NCBI GenBank assembly: GCA_026120185.1
Contig: JANUWF010001491.1
Coordinates: 682,001 to 746,000, forward strand
DNA: 64,000 bases
Source of the DNA: Voacanga thouarsii
Lineage: Eukaryota; Streptophyta; Magnoliopsida; Gentianales; Apocynaceae
Direction: 5' to 3'
The notes under the pieces are model-generated. The model was not told where the DNA came from. It was given only the letters and a program-made list of their open reading frames with translations, and did no database searches. Of the stretch, positions 22,374 to 34,110 are shown in pieces. Within the stretch, counting starts at the first letter, position 1. Each line of letters opens with the position of its first letter. Position numbers and translations under genes: made by a program.

Positions 22374-23012
22374 AAAAGAAAGATTCTTTGTCGTGAGCAA
22401 CAGATAGCTTTTATAAAAGAAGATATAAAGTATACTAGAATCCAAAATCAGCTTCAGCTAAAAGACATTCAAAATAAAATAGAATCCATCCGTAAAGATT
22501 TTGAAAAAGAAATCTGCTCAGACGTCCCCACAGCTTTTTGGGAACGTAAAAAGCATATTGTCAGCCTACCATACATTGATGATTTTGAAGAATCAAGGAT
22601 ACCCACTAAAGCTAGACCTATCCAGATGAATCAGGAATTAGTTGAACATTGTAAATTAGAAATCTCAGATTTATTACAAAAAGCATTAATTAGAGAATCT
22701 AGGTCGCCTTGGTCTTGTTCTGCTTTTTATGTTAATAACAATGCAGAAAAAGAAAGAGGTGTTCCCAGATTAGTCATTAACTATAAGCCGTTAAACAAAG
22801 TTTTAAAATGGATAAGGTATCCTATTCCCAACAAACGAGATTTGTTGAAAAGAAACTATAAAGCAGTCCTTTATAGTAAATTTGATATGAAATCAGGATT
22901 CTGGCAAATTCAGATTACAGAAGAAGATAGGTATAAAACAGCTTTCAATGTTCCATTTGGTCAATACGAATGGAATGTCATGCCATTCGGCTTAAAGAAT
23001 GCACCCAGTGAA
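22374..23012 (+). pseudogene. RT N-terminal fragment, clean copy
   Basis: Matches 18370-19005. The piece 22626-23051 is open for 141 codons and shows RESRSPWSC, FYVNNNAEKERG and KFDMKSGFWQIQI, the region around the first catalytic Asp. It stops before the YIDD box, where an inverted coat fragment begins (23013). This copy shows what the noisy copy at 18.4-19.0 kb should look like. Confidence 0.9.
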
Positions 23013-23215
23013 TCGTTCTTTCCAGAACGCATGGTGACAATCTATTCTTAACATAACCTTTTGTAAAAACATATCTTTGTACCATCTAAAATCATGAAGT
23101 TTAGGGCAAGTTAGATTAGTGAGGATTTCAGAACTTCTATCTGCTAATTGTTGAGGATTTCCTACGAAATGCTGAGTGAGGGTAAACATGAAGGTGTTTA
23201 AGCAGTCAGAAACTG
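23013..23215 (-). pseudogene. Inverted coat-protein fragment
   Basis: Reverse complement of about 16680-16880; includes LTQHFVGNPQQLADRSSEIL on the minus strand. Confidence 0.88.
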
Positions 23216-23300
23216 AGATGTCAATCTCCTCAAAAGAAAGATTCTTTGTCGTGAGCAACAGATAGCTTTTATAAAAGAAGATATAAAGTATACTAGAATC
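23216..23300 (+). pseudogene. RT scrap
   Basis: Matches about 18353-18440 in the same orientation, between two inverted coat fragments. Confidence 0.85.
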
Positions 23301-23660
23301 CTAAATTTACATTCATCTGCTTTATGTCCTCTTTTTCCACAGAAATAACATTTAATAGTGGTTTTGGAAGGCTTTTCTTTTCTTATAAAAGGCTTAAAAG
23401 TTCTTTCTTTTCTATCTTTTTTAAAGTTTCGTTTCTTGTCCTTTTTTAATTTTTTAGATGGTGGACTTATTGGGGAAAATCCAAATATTTCACAGAAATT
23501 ACCTAATTCTTTTTTAGATTTTTTATGATAGGATTCCATCTGGGTTTCTAATTTTAGGTCTGTGCAGAGGTCTGCACCTGTTTGGTTTATAAAACTGATT
23601 AATTGACCATATGTTAAATAGTCATAAGGAATTTCATTACCAAAATCTACTTTTAACTTT
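23301..23660 (-). pseudogene. Inverted coat fragment with zinc knuckle
   Basis: Reverse complement of about 16920-17285, including the Lys-rich stretch and a complete CX2CX4HX4C knuckle. Open on the minus strand over most of its length, unlike the copy at 16.8-17.4 kb. Confidence 0.88.
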
Positions 23661-23789
23661 TGGTTGTATACCACTTTTTAGTGATTACATTTAATATATC
23701 TTTTTCTTGATATTTAAAAAATTCATACCAATCGAAGAAATCTAAATGCTGTTTCATTCTAATCTGATCAGAATAATATTTTTGTAAGA
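23661..23789 (-). pseudogene. Inverted fragment from start of coat region
   Basis: Reverse complement of about 15620-15750. Joins: TTTTGG overlap at the left, GAG overlap at the right. Confidence 0.82.
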
Positions 23790-24577
23790 GAGGAATTCAA
23801 ATTTTTCTTTTGCTGCAAAAAGAGTTGGCTTTTCTGGTTTATTGGGTGTTTTTGGAACTACTGCTTCCTTGAAGGAGGTAGGGGTTTGAGTAGTATAAAA
23901 GGACAAATCTGTTTTTTGAGTTTCTATATTCTTTGAAGAAGCTGGGTTGAAGAGATCCATTGTGAGCGGTGACTTGCTCATTGGATTGGATGGAAGAGAG
24001 GGGAAAGATCCAAGGACTGAAAATCGATTACCTTGTGGAGGTCTGAACTTCGGTTGTTGATCCATGCCGAATATCGCTGATTGATGCGGGTATTTATAGG
24101 CCGATAGAATGAGCTCCAGCATTAAAGTGGTACTCATCACAGTGTTGAATACTGTGTTAAATGTCATGTGCGTCCTTGAAGAAACTCTCTGGTTAAGAAA
24201 TCAGGAAGGGAATTGTTTTCTCCTTTGATAAATTCAATTTCAAAATCAAAGCTGGAAAGGAGTGCTTACCATCTGGCAAAGATCTGTTTTGACACTAGAT
24301 TTTTTACATCTTTTTGTAAAACAACTTTTGCGGCTTTACAATCAATTCTAAGCAAAAACTTTTGATTGATTAAATCATCTTGGAATTTGGAAATGCATAA
24401 AACTATTGCAAGAATTTCCTTTTTGATAGTGCTGTAATTCTTTTGGCTTGAAAGCCAAATACCTGAATGAAATCTGACTAACTGTTCTGATGAAGAATTA
24501 GGTTTTCTTTGTTTGAGAATACCACCATAACCTAAATCTGATGCGTCTGTTTCAACAATCATGAATGCTGTTGGATC
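23790..24577 (-). pseudogene. Inverted RNase H end plus ORF2 start, contiguous
   Basis: On the minus strand, RNase H (24562 to 24165) runs directly into ORF2 (ATG at 24167), preserving the ATGA overlap (24164-24167). Both frames are nearly open (24266-24562 and 23754-24167). This is the best reference for this part of the virus and shows the true ORF2 N-terminus. The fragment joins the inverted-repeat arm at ATC (24575-24577). Confidence 0.88.
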
Positions 24578-26328
24578 ATACTATTCCTCAAGCAAAAATA
24601 CAGATAACATAAATCATACAAGTCAAGCCATTTAACTAATTTCAGCATTATAAACTCAAATTTACACAACTCAAGTTAATGAAATAAGGAAAACACTCAT
24701 TTTCTTTTTTTTTCAATTAAAATTTTTCAATGACTTAGGGAATTGATAGCTTCAAGTGAATGGATTTCTCTTTAGAATCATATTAGCCCCCTTATAGTCA
24801 TTATTGTTTTTCAGCAATTTTCTTTTTCTTTCTTCTTTCTTTCCTTACCTTTTTGCCTTCGAGATAGCCTCAAAAGAGTGTGATGCTTCTTTGTTTCTTC
24901 TTTTCCACTCACCGTATTGGCACCATTTTCAACAAAAAGTCTCTCTCTCTCTCTCTCTCAAAAGATGAAAGCAATTTTTTTTTTCAACTCCATGTTCTTT
25001 CCTTTTCACTCAAAATATTTTTTTTATTTGCTCACGTTCCTTATTCACAACTCAACCTCAAGCAAATTTTAAATCTATAATATAAGAATTAATCAACAAC
25101 TCTTCTCATACTTCATCATATCATCCATATTCAAACTCAAAGCATAAAACAAAACTCAAATATCAAATATAACTAAGGTTAACTTAAATTCTCAAGACTT
25201 AGCAAAAATCTAACTTAATACACAAGTTTACTTTTTAATAAAAATCCAACTATAATGAATGACAAATTTATATCCAAAGTTAAAAAGAAAACCACAACTT
25301 CATTATAAACAAATAAGCTCAATTTAGCTCTAAAATCCCAAACTTTCAAATTTTCAAAATTTCAATAAAATTGATTTTCAACAAAATTATTTGATACCAA
25401 TAAAACACCAAGATCATACCAAGAAAATACTAAGATCATTGATAAAAATTTGGACAAAAAATATTACTAAACCACTCCCCCACACTTATATTGGACAATG
25501 TCCTTATTGGTAAAAAATTAACGCAAGAAAACATCTCTAAAGGAAACAAAAAATGATAAATAAGGGATAGAGTTAAGAAATACTCCTCAAGTGGAATAGT
25601 ACTCCATTAAATATTAAAACATGGAATAAAAAGAAGAGCTTGTCCAAAAAGACTTTATTCCGACTTATAAAAGAAAACATAAATAAAAGCATAAAGAAAA
25701 TAATAATAAAAGAAAGACACACCTAAATAAAAGAAAACAAACTAAAAATCTTAAGAAAGTAAATAACGACATGACTTACTCCCCCACACTTAAGATGGAA
25801 AATATTTTCCTTATTACTAGGGGAAATAACACCTAACAACACAAAATAAAGATACAAACTCTTTTCAGTCATCATGCTTCCTCATCAAACCTTTGAAAAA
25901 AAAAAATTTAATGCTCATTGAAAAAGGTAAGGATGATAAAAATAGAAATAAGAGAGGTTTTTGAAAAATAAAAGGTTCATGGAGAATATTAGTTTCAAAA
26001 AATATACATGCAGGACCCCCTTCCATAACACTCTTCTAGACATGCAAATCAAGTTTTCAACACAAAGATGTAAATTACGTCAAAAAAGTGTGTAAACATG
26101 AGAATCACCACTTAACCCTTCAAAAGATTTGTCACAATTGAAATTTCCCTTAAAACTTAGCATTTGAGTTTTTAAGGATGGGATCAAAAAATTCTTGCTT
26201 TTCAATGCTTCTACAAATACCAAGTTACCTCATTGAAATTGGGGTGAATGATAGATTTTGTTAACATCCTCCAAGGGTTTCGTATGATGTATCAGTGAAA
26301 GATCTAACTCCTTGAGACATGTTAAATT

Positions 26329-26649
26329 TCATACACCATCATTTGGATCATTTTCCTCCAAGAATAGAGAGGAACCTAAGAAATTTTGTGACAAAGAGAG
26401 ATTAGAATTATTAGCACATAGAGTAGAATCAAATACCTCCCTTGCCATATCGGGCAATTGTTCCTCATATTATCTCTCATCTCCTTGGGAATTCACTTGT
26501 CCGAGTGTATGTGCATTTATGGCACCTTCAACCAAATTGACTAGTTGTGTTCTTGTGGAGCTCATTTGTCGGGATGCTTCTTCATGCCACCTAAGGGATG
26601 CGGTTGTGTTGGCAACAAAAGATTGGATTGAAGCTTCAAGTGACGTCAT
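26329..26649 (-). pseudogene. gag-like frame of Athila-like element (left arm)
   Basis: Mirror copy of 40401-40721, with the same internal TAA. The plus-strand 134-codon frame over the same bases is its antisense shadow. Confidence 0.45.
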
Positions 26650-26928
26650 ACTAAAAGCATTAATTCAAGCTTGCCAACATATCATCATTATAGCGCATTT
26701 GATATTGTGGCCATGAATAATTGTCTATGATGATAATTTGAATATTGCACTCAAAGAAAAAGAAAAATCAAATCTAAAATAAAAATAAAAACAAATAAGA
26801 ATAATAGGATAATAAAGAAAAAAAAACACAAATTAGAAATATTTACAAACTACCTACATATAAAAGTTAGTGATATATACAAATATAACAAAGGCTAAAT
26901 TAATAAGACTCGAGTGTTTTCGATAGTG

Positions 26929-26950
26929 CCCATCCTCGGCAACGGCGCCA
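26929..26950 (-). other. Primer-binding site, tRNA-Asp type (left arm)
   Basis: On the minus strand reads TGGCGCCGTTGCCG followed by AGGATGGG, matching the 3' end of plant tRNA-Asp, the primer typical of Athila-type gypsy elements. This copy keeps TGG, where the right arm has TAG. Confidence 0.85.
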
Positions 26951-26956
26951 AAAGCT

Positions 26957-28341
26957 TGATGCATGTTTTTTAGTGTAAAAAATATTATCAACAAATTACA
27001 TAATCAATCAAGCTTTAATTAAAATTCCAACTACTAAAACCACACATACGGGCAAGTATACCGATTGTTTAGTATAGGAAATAGTAAGTATCGAACCCAC
27101 GAGAACTTAGACTCCCACCTTAATTTACCCAAATCTTTAGTGTTTAGCTAATAAAATAAGAAGAGACTAAAAAGGAAAATAAATAAAGATAAAAATAGAT
27201 ATAGCTCAAGGATGCAATTTCATATAACTAGACAATTATCTTGAAGATACAATATTGAATCACTTAGCATTCATCACAATTAATTGTAATCTTGGCATCA
27301 TGAAGGAATATAAAGTAAAATTCAATCGTTTCCCAAGTAATGAATCTACTTAGATAAATTCCATTTTGTTTGTCAATCTATGGAATCACTATATTTTAAT
27401 CCATATTAATAAATTTTTCGATCAAGCTAACATAACCAAAACATGCATTAAGCTCAATTCCTTATAAGTATGAAATTAGTTAATAACCCTTTGTTCAAGG
27501 TGAAATTAACTAATCATTGATTACTTAGTCCTATAATCTTAACTTTGTCGCCCAAGTCCATTAAAATTTAACAAATATGAAATCAATGCAATGAAACTCC
27601 TAACATCATTTTTTCAAGTCAATTAGAAGAACTCGCATCAATATCCAATGATAACAAGTAATCAAACATAAAAGATAACAATAGATTGATAAAAAATTCC
27701 AATTAACTCAAAATTATAATCTCCAAAAGAATATCTAATTACAATCAAAATATTAAACACATCATTGTTCTAGAAAAGTAAATAAAGGATAAAAGATAAA
27801 ACTCATAGACAAGCCCTTCTTCTTCTTTTGGAAACCTCTTTTGAACAATTTCCCTTTGAGTGGTGATTGAGTAGCTAGCTTGGATCCTTTAAATCACACA
27901 TTTCTATTGTGTTTTTCTTGTATTTATAACATTCTTGATACCAAAATTCATTGTGTGAGAAATCTAGTCCAAGTAGAATTTAGAAAATATCAAAATCCTT
28001 TGAAAAATACCAAATTCGTACACAACTGCCTCTGGGCAAAGTGGACTTAGCGCCGGGTCCAATCGACCCTCCTGGCGTCAGGTCTGTTATGTTCTTCTCT
28101 GTTTTTGCTGTTTAACCAGAATGGACCCGATGCCTGGTCCCTTGGCTGGGCCTAGCGCCAAGTTTGTTCTGAAATTTTCACATTTTACTCAAAATCAACT
28201 CAAATTTACACAAATTTGTCAAAAAACACTTTTTACAAGTAAAATGTCAAATAAGAAGGAATATGCCTAGTTTTTACAATAAATGTATCTCAAAACAACC
28301 TCAAATAACTAGTAAAATAATAATGATTTTAGCCCCTATCA
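26957..28341 (-). mobile_element. Athila-like LTR (left arm)
   Basis: A 1385-bp LTR beginning TGATAGGGGCTAAAATC and ending ATGCATCA on the minus strand. It contains the GC-rich GGCGCC/GGGTCC block (28030-28170). Confidence 0.88.
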
Positions 28342-28631
28342 ATTAACCCGTTCTTCCTTTAACTGTTGTAAATTCTTCCTTTAACTATTGTAAAAAAATA
28401 AGTTGGATTTAAATGTTATTCATCCTTATCTTTCCTTCAACCGCAAATATTTCCAATTCTGGTACTCATACCATCCGAAGGGTAGACAAGTTTGCTTTTC
28501 TGCTTAAGGTATCTCTCATCGCATTTGCTTTGCCAGGATGATATTTGATTAGATACCAGAATTCTTCCAAAACTCCATCCACCTACGTTGCCTCATATTC
28601 ATATCCTTATGCGTGAAAACATATTTCAAAC
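28342..28631 (-). pseudogene. Gypsy RNase H fragment (left arm)
   Basis: Mirror copy of part of 38420-38709. The minus strand reads [13 protein letters not shown], then a frameshift before the HPGKAN-type region. It ends at 28631, where the inverted CACTA copy begins. Confidence 0.82.
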
Positions 28632-28975
28632 ACTTGCTTTTTGCTACAATTTTGAATTCCATGGCATATAAACCTTTTTCGTAACATTTTATTTTGCTGC
28701 GACTATATTTCTGTAGGTAAAAGTTCTTTTTTACCACGATTTAAAAATCGTGTGGGTAAAAATAACTTTTTGCCACGAGATATTTGAAATTATTGATAAA
28801 GAATTTTTATTAGCCACGATTTCATTAAACTGTGGAAAAAGCATATTTTTTCTTATTTTATCAAATATTAAAGAATATCAACATAAAATGGAAGCTTTTC
28901 TTAGATATCATAGTTGAGGTAATTGTTTATATTCAAATGGTTGTGTGTTCAAATCTTTATATTACTATTTTATTA

Positions 28976-29012
<37 letters not shown>

Positions 29013-29408
29013 TGGACCAACTACTTATGTACACTCTTTGCCTAATTCTTTATTTATCTAGAACAAAATCGACTTTTTGCAATCAAACAAAGAGAAATAA
29101 AAATAGAAAGTGGAAGTACATAAATTTTAGTACACTCCAATTTGTGATTATAGTTAGCGACCACTGTATGAGGACGGATACTCCATTTTCTACAATTTTA
29201 ACTAATCTAACGATTGAATCATTAATTTGATGTACTTATCATTATAAAATGCATTAGGTTATGGACTTTTATATAGAGATTACACTGTATATTATATGGC
29301 AAAATATATCTAATTACCTTCAAATTTGATCATAACACATTTTTTTTTTTTTTGTGATTTTAATAAATTTAACGGTTGGATCGTTAATTTGATATGGTAT
29401 ATATAAAA
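28632..29408. repeat. Inverted copy of CACTA subterminal region
   Basis: Reverse complement of about 10745-11500, with an expanded (TA)n run (28979-29010). CACAG motifs of the first copy appear here as CACG (near 28735, 28777 and 28815). The plus-strand 132-codon frame (28832-29230) has no recognisable domain. Confidence 0.88.
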
Positions 29409-30016
29409 GCCAAAAGCCCTTTTTTTTTTTTTTATAGTGCTAGAAGTCTGATTTCATGTCAAATTTACTGTAAATGATGGCTTTAAAGGTTCGTTTAAGT
29501 AAATCATGTTTATTAGGAATTGGGTATCTAATGCATTTTAAAGCTTTATTGAGAGGTTTATAATTAATGATTAATCGAGGGCCATCTCTTTTTTTTCAGC
29601 ATTATTATTCACATAAAAGGCAATACAAGACCAGGGAGAGCGGGATTCACGGATAATTCCTTTTGTGAGTAAGCCAAAAATTTCTTGTTTGCAAAATTCA
29701 AGAAGTTCATGATTCATTTGGATAGGTCTTGCTTGAGTAGCTATCATACTTTCAGTAAAGTTATCTATGTAGGGTAAACTAACAATATGTTGTTTCCTAT
29801 TAAAAAATGTTGTTGGTATTTTAGAACATATATGATTGTCTATATCTTGTCATAAGATAAAAAAGAAATGTAAAAAACGAAAGCATTTTAAAAAAAGATA
29901 CTTTAAAAAGAGAAAAACTAGATATTATAAAAAAACATGGATATAAAAAACCAATAAAACAAACATATAAAAGGAAGAAGAAGATTACAAAACCAAGTGA
30001 ATGCAAGTGCCATTAT
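29409..30016. repeat. Direct copy of CACTA tip plus lineage 2 virus fragments
   Basis: Same orientation as 11540-12147: the CACTA tip (ends 29439), the minus-strand RT fragment (29440-29824) and the start of the plus-strand coat fragment. It is joined to main-lineage coat sequence at 30016, just inside the zinc-knuckle codons. Confidence 0.9.
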
Positions 30017-30176
30017 AGTAGTAACTAAAACAGTTCCTAACCAAAGTGGTCAACCTACTCAAGTAGCAGAAACAGTTTCTGACTGCTTAAACACTTTCAT
30101 GTTTACCCTCACTCAGCATTTCGTAGGAAATCCTCAACAATTAGCAGATAGAAGTTCTGAAATCCTCACTAATCTA
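30016..30176 (+). pseudogene. Coat-protein fragment, clean copy
   Basis: Matches 16620-16785 in the same orientation without the CAG/CTG differences. It is open and fused in frame to the RT piece that follows (29997-30668 is one 223-codon frame). Confidence 0.88.
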
Positions 30177-30667
30177 ATTCTTTGTCGTGAGCAACATATA
30201 GCTTTTATAAAAGAAGATATAAAGTATACTAGAATCCAAAATCAGCTTCAGCTAAAAGACATTCAAAATAAAATAGAATCCATCCGTAAAGATTTTGAAA
30301 AAGAAATCTGCTCAGACGTCCCCACAGCTTTTTGGGAACGTAAAAAGCATATTGTCAGCCTACCATACATTGATGATTTTGAAGAATCAAGGATACCCAC
30401 TAAAGCTAGACCTATCCAGATGAATCAGGAATTAGTTGAACATTGTAAATTAGAAATCTCAGATTTATTACAAAAAGCATTAATTAGAGAATCTAGGTCG
30501 CCTTGGTCTTGTTCTGTTTTTTATGTTAATAACAATGCAGAAAAAGAAAGAGGTGTTCCCAGATTAGTCATTAACTATAAGCCGTTAAACAAAGTTTTAA
30601 AATGGATAAGGTATCCTATTCCCAACAAACGAGATTTGTTGAAAAGAACCTATAAAGCAGTCCTTTA
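30177..30667 (+). pseudogene. RT N-terminal fragment, second clean copy
   Basis: Matches 22374-22868; almost identical to it. Fused in frame to the preceding coat fragment, an accidental chimera. It ends at LLKRTYKAVL, before the first catalytic Asp. Confidence 0.9.
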
Positions 30668-31659
30668 AAAATTTCCTTCGTAAATTATGGAACAGACCTT
30701 GTAACAAAATAAAGTGTAAATGGTATTTTGCAACAGTTTCTGAACCAGAAAGAGCTACACTCTTACAAAAATATTATTCGATCCAGATTAGAATGAAACA
30801 GCATTTAGATTTCTTCGATTGGTATGAATTAGTTAAATATCAAGAAAAAGATATATTAAATGTAATCACTAAAAAGTGGTATACAACCAAAAATGAAGTT
30901 AAAGAATCAGTATTTCCCCCAGCAGAAGAAATAAAAATCCCTGTAGATAATCACATAATCACAGCCTCTCCTTTCAAGCTAGAAAACCTAGATAAACATG
31001 GTGATGTAACCAATGAAGATCTAAATAAGGTCATTCAACAGAATAATTATACTAATCAAATGTTAGTCACCATGGGCTAGTAAAGTAGAACAATTAGATA
31101 GTAAGTCTTCATTTAGAGAAACCCCACAATTTAAACAGTTTAATCCAAAACAATCAGTAGATCCCAATCCAGTATTTAAACCTATTTTATATGAACCACA
31201 AAACATGAAACTTGCTAAAAGAACTATGAATATAGAAGAAGTAGATTTTATTAAAGAAATAAATGAAAAATTAAAAAATCTAAAAACTAAGAATAAACCA
31301 GAATCTAGTCAAACACATCATCTTCAAACATTACATCAGCCAGTTTCTTTAATAGATATAGATCCTTCTCCTTCGGAACTTAATAGACTCAGAGGTGGTA
31401 AACCAACTAACAAGATAAAACAGTCAAGATTTGCTAATCCCTATACTAGGAATTATTATCCTCGCCCATCATTCCCAGATGTTCAATTTGAAGAACGTCA
31501 TCTAGATACCCGAGCAACCTTTTCCGGTGAAGAAATTACCGAATGGAATATTGATGGAATGTCTGAACATAGCATTCTGAATGTTATCCAAGAAATGTCC
31601 ATGGCTATTACAGCCATTAAATGTAAAAATCCTACCAACACAGATCAATCAATCCTCTA
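30668..31659 (+). pseudogene. Coat-region N-terminal fragment, clean copy
   Basis: Matches 15535-16530. Two long open pieces (30793-31080 and 31205-31660) are separated by a one-base shift near 31076 (ATGGGCTAG versus ATGGCTAG). Reference for judging the noisy copy upstream. Confidence 0.88.
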
Positions 31660-32345
31660 AATAACCCTTAAATCCACTTTTAAGGAAGGATTAGATACAC
31701 CCATAAAGTTAGCGGTCGTCAATAATAGAATTCAGAATCGAGAAAAAGCATGTCTTGGAATTCTAAGGGGAAATTAACAATATAGAAATTTAAAGTTTAC
31801 TATATACCCTAGAATTTTTTATCATTTACAAGATAAAGATTTTGATAAAACTTTAAGTTTACTTCAAGATTTTAAAAGAAAAGAATTCTTTTATCAGTCT
31901 AATCGACCTTGTTTGATAACTTATATGATTTCATATGCAAGTTCTAATACTCATCATTCTGATTGTTTTGTGAGTAAAGATACAATAGATTTTCCATACT
32001 TATTTAATGACATAGGTCAAATACAATTTCCTAGTTTACCAAAGATTCAAGAATTAGAAACAATTCCTTTAAAAATAGATTTACTGTATAAAATACTGTT
32101 AGATAAGCTAGAAACCTCTATAGGATATGTTATAGATAAGTTAAAAAGTTACTTTATAGAAAATCCATTGAAATTATGGAACAAAAACCAGTTAATGGCT
32201 TTATTAGAAATAAAAGGTAAAAATAAAACAATTCGCATTCCCCCGATAAGATATAATCCTACCGATCAAGATGAGATAGAAAAACAATCTGTAATACTCT
32301 ATATTTTAACCTTCGATTGGCTACTACTTGTAATAGGATAAGAAA
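31660..32345 (+). pseudogene. Pararetrovirus movement-protein-like fragment, probably lineage 2
   Basis: The start reads VVNNRIQNREKA and GILRGN, followed by KFTIYPR, a pattern seen at the C-terminal part of the Caulimoviridae movement-protein core. A 142-codon frame follows (31913-32341) with Ile/Leu/Lys-rich sequence and no known motif. Base composition and codon use match the lineage 2 pieces at 11.99-12.69 kb more than the main virus. The junction with the coat fragment is at 31659/31660. Confidence 0.6.
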
Positions 32346-33469
32346 TTGTATCAATGGTCAGAACAAAATATGATCAGTATAATGAAAATAAATATTTTGG
32401 TATAATAACATTTTGTCGGGACCTGGATGTAATTATTGAATTTGTTATACTCGTACCCTAAATCTTTAGAAGGCTACTACTATTAATAACATAAGAATTT
32501 GAGGGTACGCTGAGAATGGAAATTGATTAGTGCGATGAAACGCACGTTTTGGTGTGAATTAAGTTAATCGGTTATCGGGGACATTTTTATTATTTTGGCC
32601 GTCCCCACGATTTTGATCACGATTTTGAACAAACTAAGAAAGAATTGAAGAATTTAAGTATTATCAATGAATTCAGTGAAATTTTTGGAGTTGAATGGTA
32701 AAAGAAAATATTTTTTTCATTTCGGGCCCAAATTTTGATTATTTGGAAGAAAAAGTAAAATCGCGATTAAAAGAAATGGTACATGTGGCATTTTGTGATT
32801 GGAAGCCCACAAACATGTGTCAACTTGTGAAAGGTTGCATGAAAAATTCATGCAAGACACATAGAATTAAGGAATTACAAAATAAATAAAGGAATGATGT
32901 GTTTAATTGTGATCGGAACACATCACTTGTGGAGCCATTTAATTATGTCTTGCACAATTTAATTAGCCAACATTTTGATCATGAAGAGGTGGTGGAATAG
33001 CTGAAAAACAGCCAAAAATTTGATAGCCACAAGAAAGAAAAGAAGAGAAAATTTTAAGGAAGAAAATAAAGGGAAATGATGTGTATTTTTATGATTAGAA
33101 CACACATATATGTAAATCACCACACAATTAATAGAATTAGAAATTAATTGATCAAAAATTCTGCTAAAGTGTGGTAGTGGGAAGGATGTTTTACAGCTAA
33201 AAATTCGGCAGCTTGAAGGGAGAAAAATAAGAGAAAAAGAAATCAAAAGAAATTAGCAAAAGAGAGAGAAAAGGTGAATAGTGTGTGTTCTTGGTGAATA
33301 GTGAGTGTTCTTGAGAGTTTCTTGGAGCAAATCATACCAAAAAGCCTTATACACAAGGTAAAACCTTACGTTACTAGAATTAAAATTTGTTGTTGGGTGA
33401 ATGATGATTATTTTTATATTAATTTTAACATTAATTTTAACATAAAAACATGATTTTCATTTAAGAAGA
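32346..33469 (+). mobile_element. Possible truncated LTR starting TGTCGGGACC
   Basis: A sequence break near 32414 opens with TGTCGGGACC, a form often seen at the start of gypsy LTRs, and the following kilobase is non-coding, with GT-rich short repeats near 33280-33315. No second LTR, primer site or TSD was found, and the right end is cut by the Copia fragment. The call rests on the terminal bases only. Confidence 0.3.
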
Positions 33470-34110
33470 TCGTCTTGACATCCATTTGTCATATCTCATA
33501 GTCGTAATAACATGCGATGACTAAGAGAATTCAGATAGACTTAAGCATAGCTATTGATGAGAAGGTTTCTTCATAATCGATTTCTTCTTTCTGAGTATAA
33601 CCTTTAGCAACTAACCTTGCTTTATAGATTTCAACCTTTCCATCCGCACATCTCTTCCTCTTGTATACCTATTTATACCTAATTGGTTTTATCCCATCAT
33701 GGCTGGTTGCCATTTGTTTGCATTAGCATCAATAATGGCCTCCTCATATCTAGTGGGATCATGTCCCTGATGATCAGAGACTAGATCATAGATCTCTCCA
33801 GTCCACCTTTTTGGAACTCTTGTGATCCTCCTACTAAGACGAAGCTCAGTTTGTAGAGGAACATCTAGTAGTGTTTCTCTTGGTTCCTCGTTGGGGTGTC
33901 AGAAGTACCTAAAGTTACATTAGAGACCAACTTCTCTTCTAACTCTATTCTACTAGAACCTGTGGTGGATGTAACTTGTTCATCCTCTAAGTATCTAGCA
34001 TTAATACTAACAAGTACCTTTTGTTCTTGAGGATGATAGAAATATCCACCTCTTGTTCCTTTTGGATACCCAATGAAGTAGCATAACTCTGATTTTGGTT
34101 CTAGTTTACT
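33470..34110 (-). pseudogene. Copia RT N-terminal fragment and integrase-RT linker
   Basis: Homologous to 52268-52960: the minus strand shows the Lys/Gly-rich segment preceding the MDVKT position and the Thr/Ser-rich linker after integrase. Several stops. It is cut at 33470. Confidence 0.75.

Larger units (their letters stand above)
24575..28631 (-). repeat. Inverted-repeat left arm, 4.06 kb
   Basis: Reverse complement of 38420-42475, with arm lengths equal to within 1 bp and only scattered substitutions seen by eye (for example the 26580 region, CGTCAGG versus CATCAGG near 28078). It contains, on the minus strand, a gypsy RNase H end (28342-28631), one complete Athila-like LTR (26957-28341), the primer site and about 2.35 kb of internal region. 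The shared host-LTR junction shows it is a duplication of one locus, not two insertions. Confidence 0.95.

Noticed and set aside
26312..26716. 134-codon plus-strand frame, repeated at 40334-40738 minus
   Set aside because: Antisense to the gag-like frame of the Athila-like element; no domain, and its duplication is explained by the inverted repeat.
32346..33469. Host gene between viral and Copia fragments
   Set aside because: Frames are short (under 100 codons), unconserved and in purine-rich sequence; the break at 32414 looks like an LTR start.
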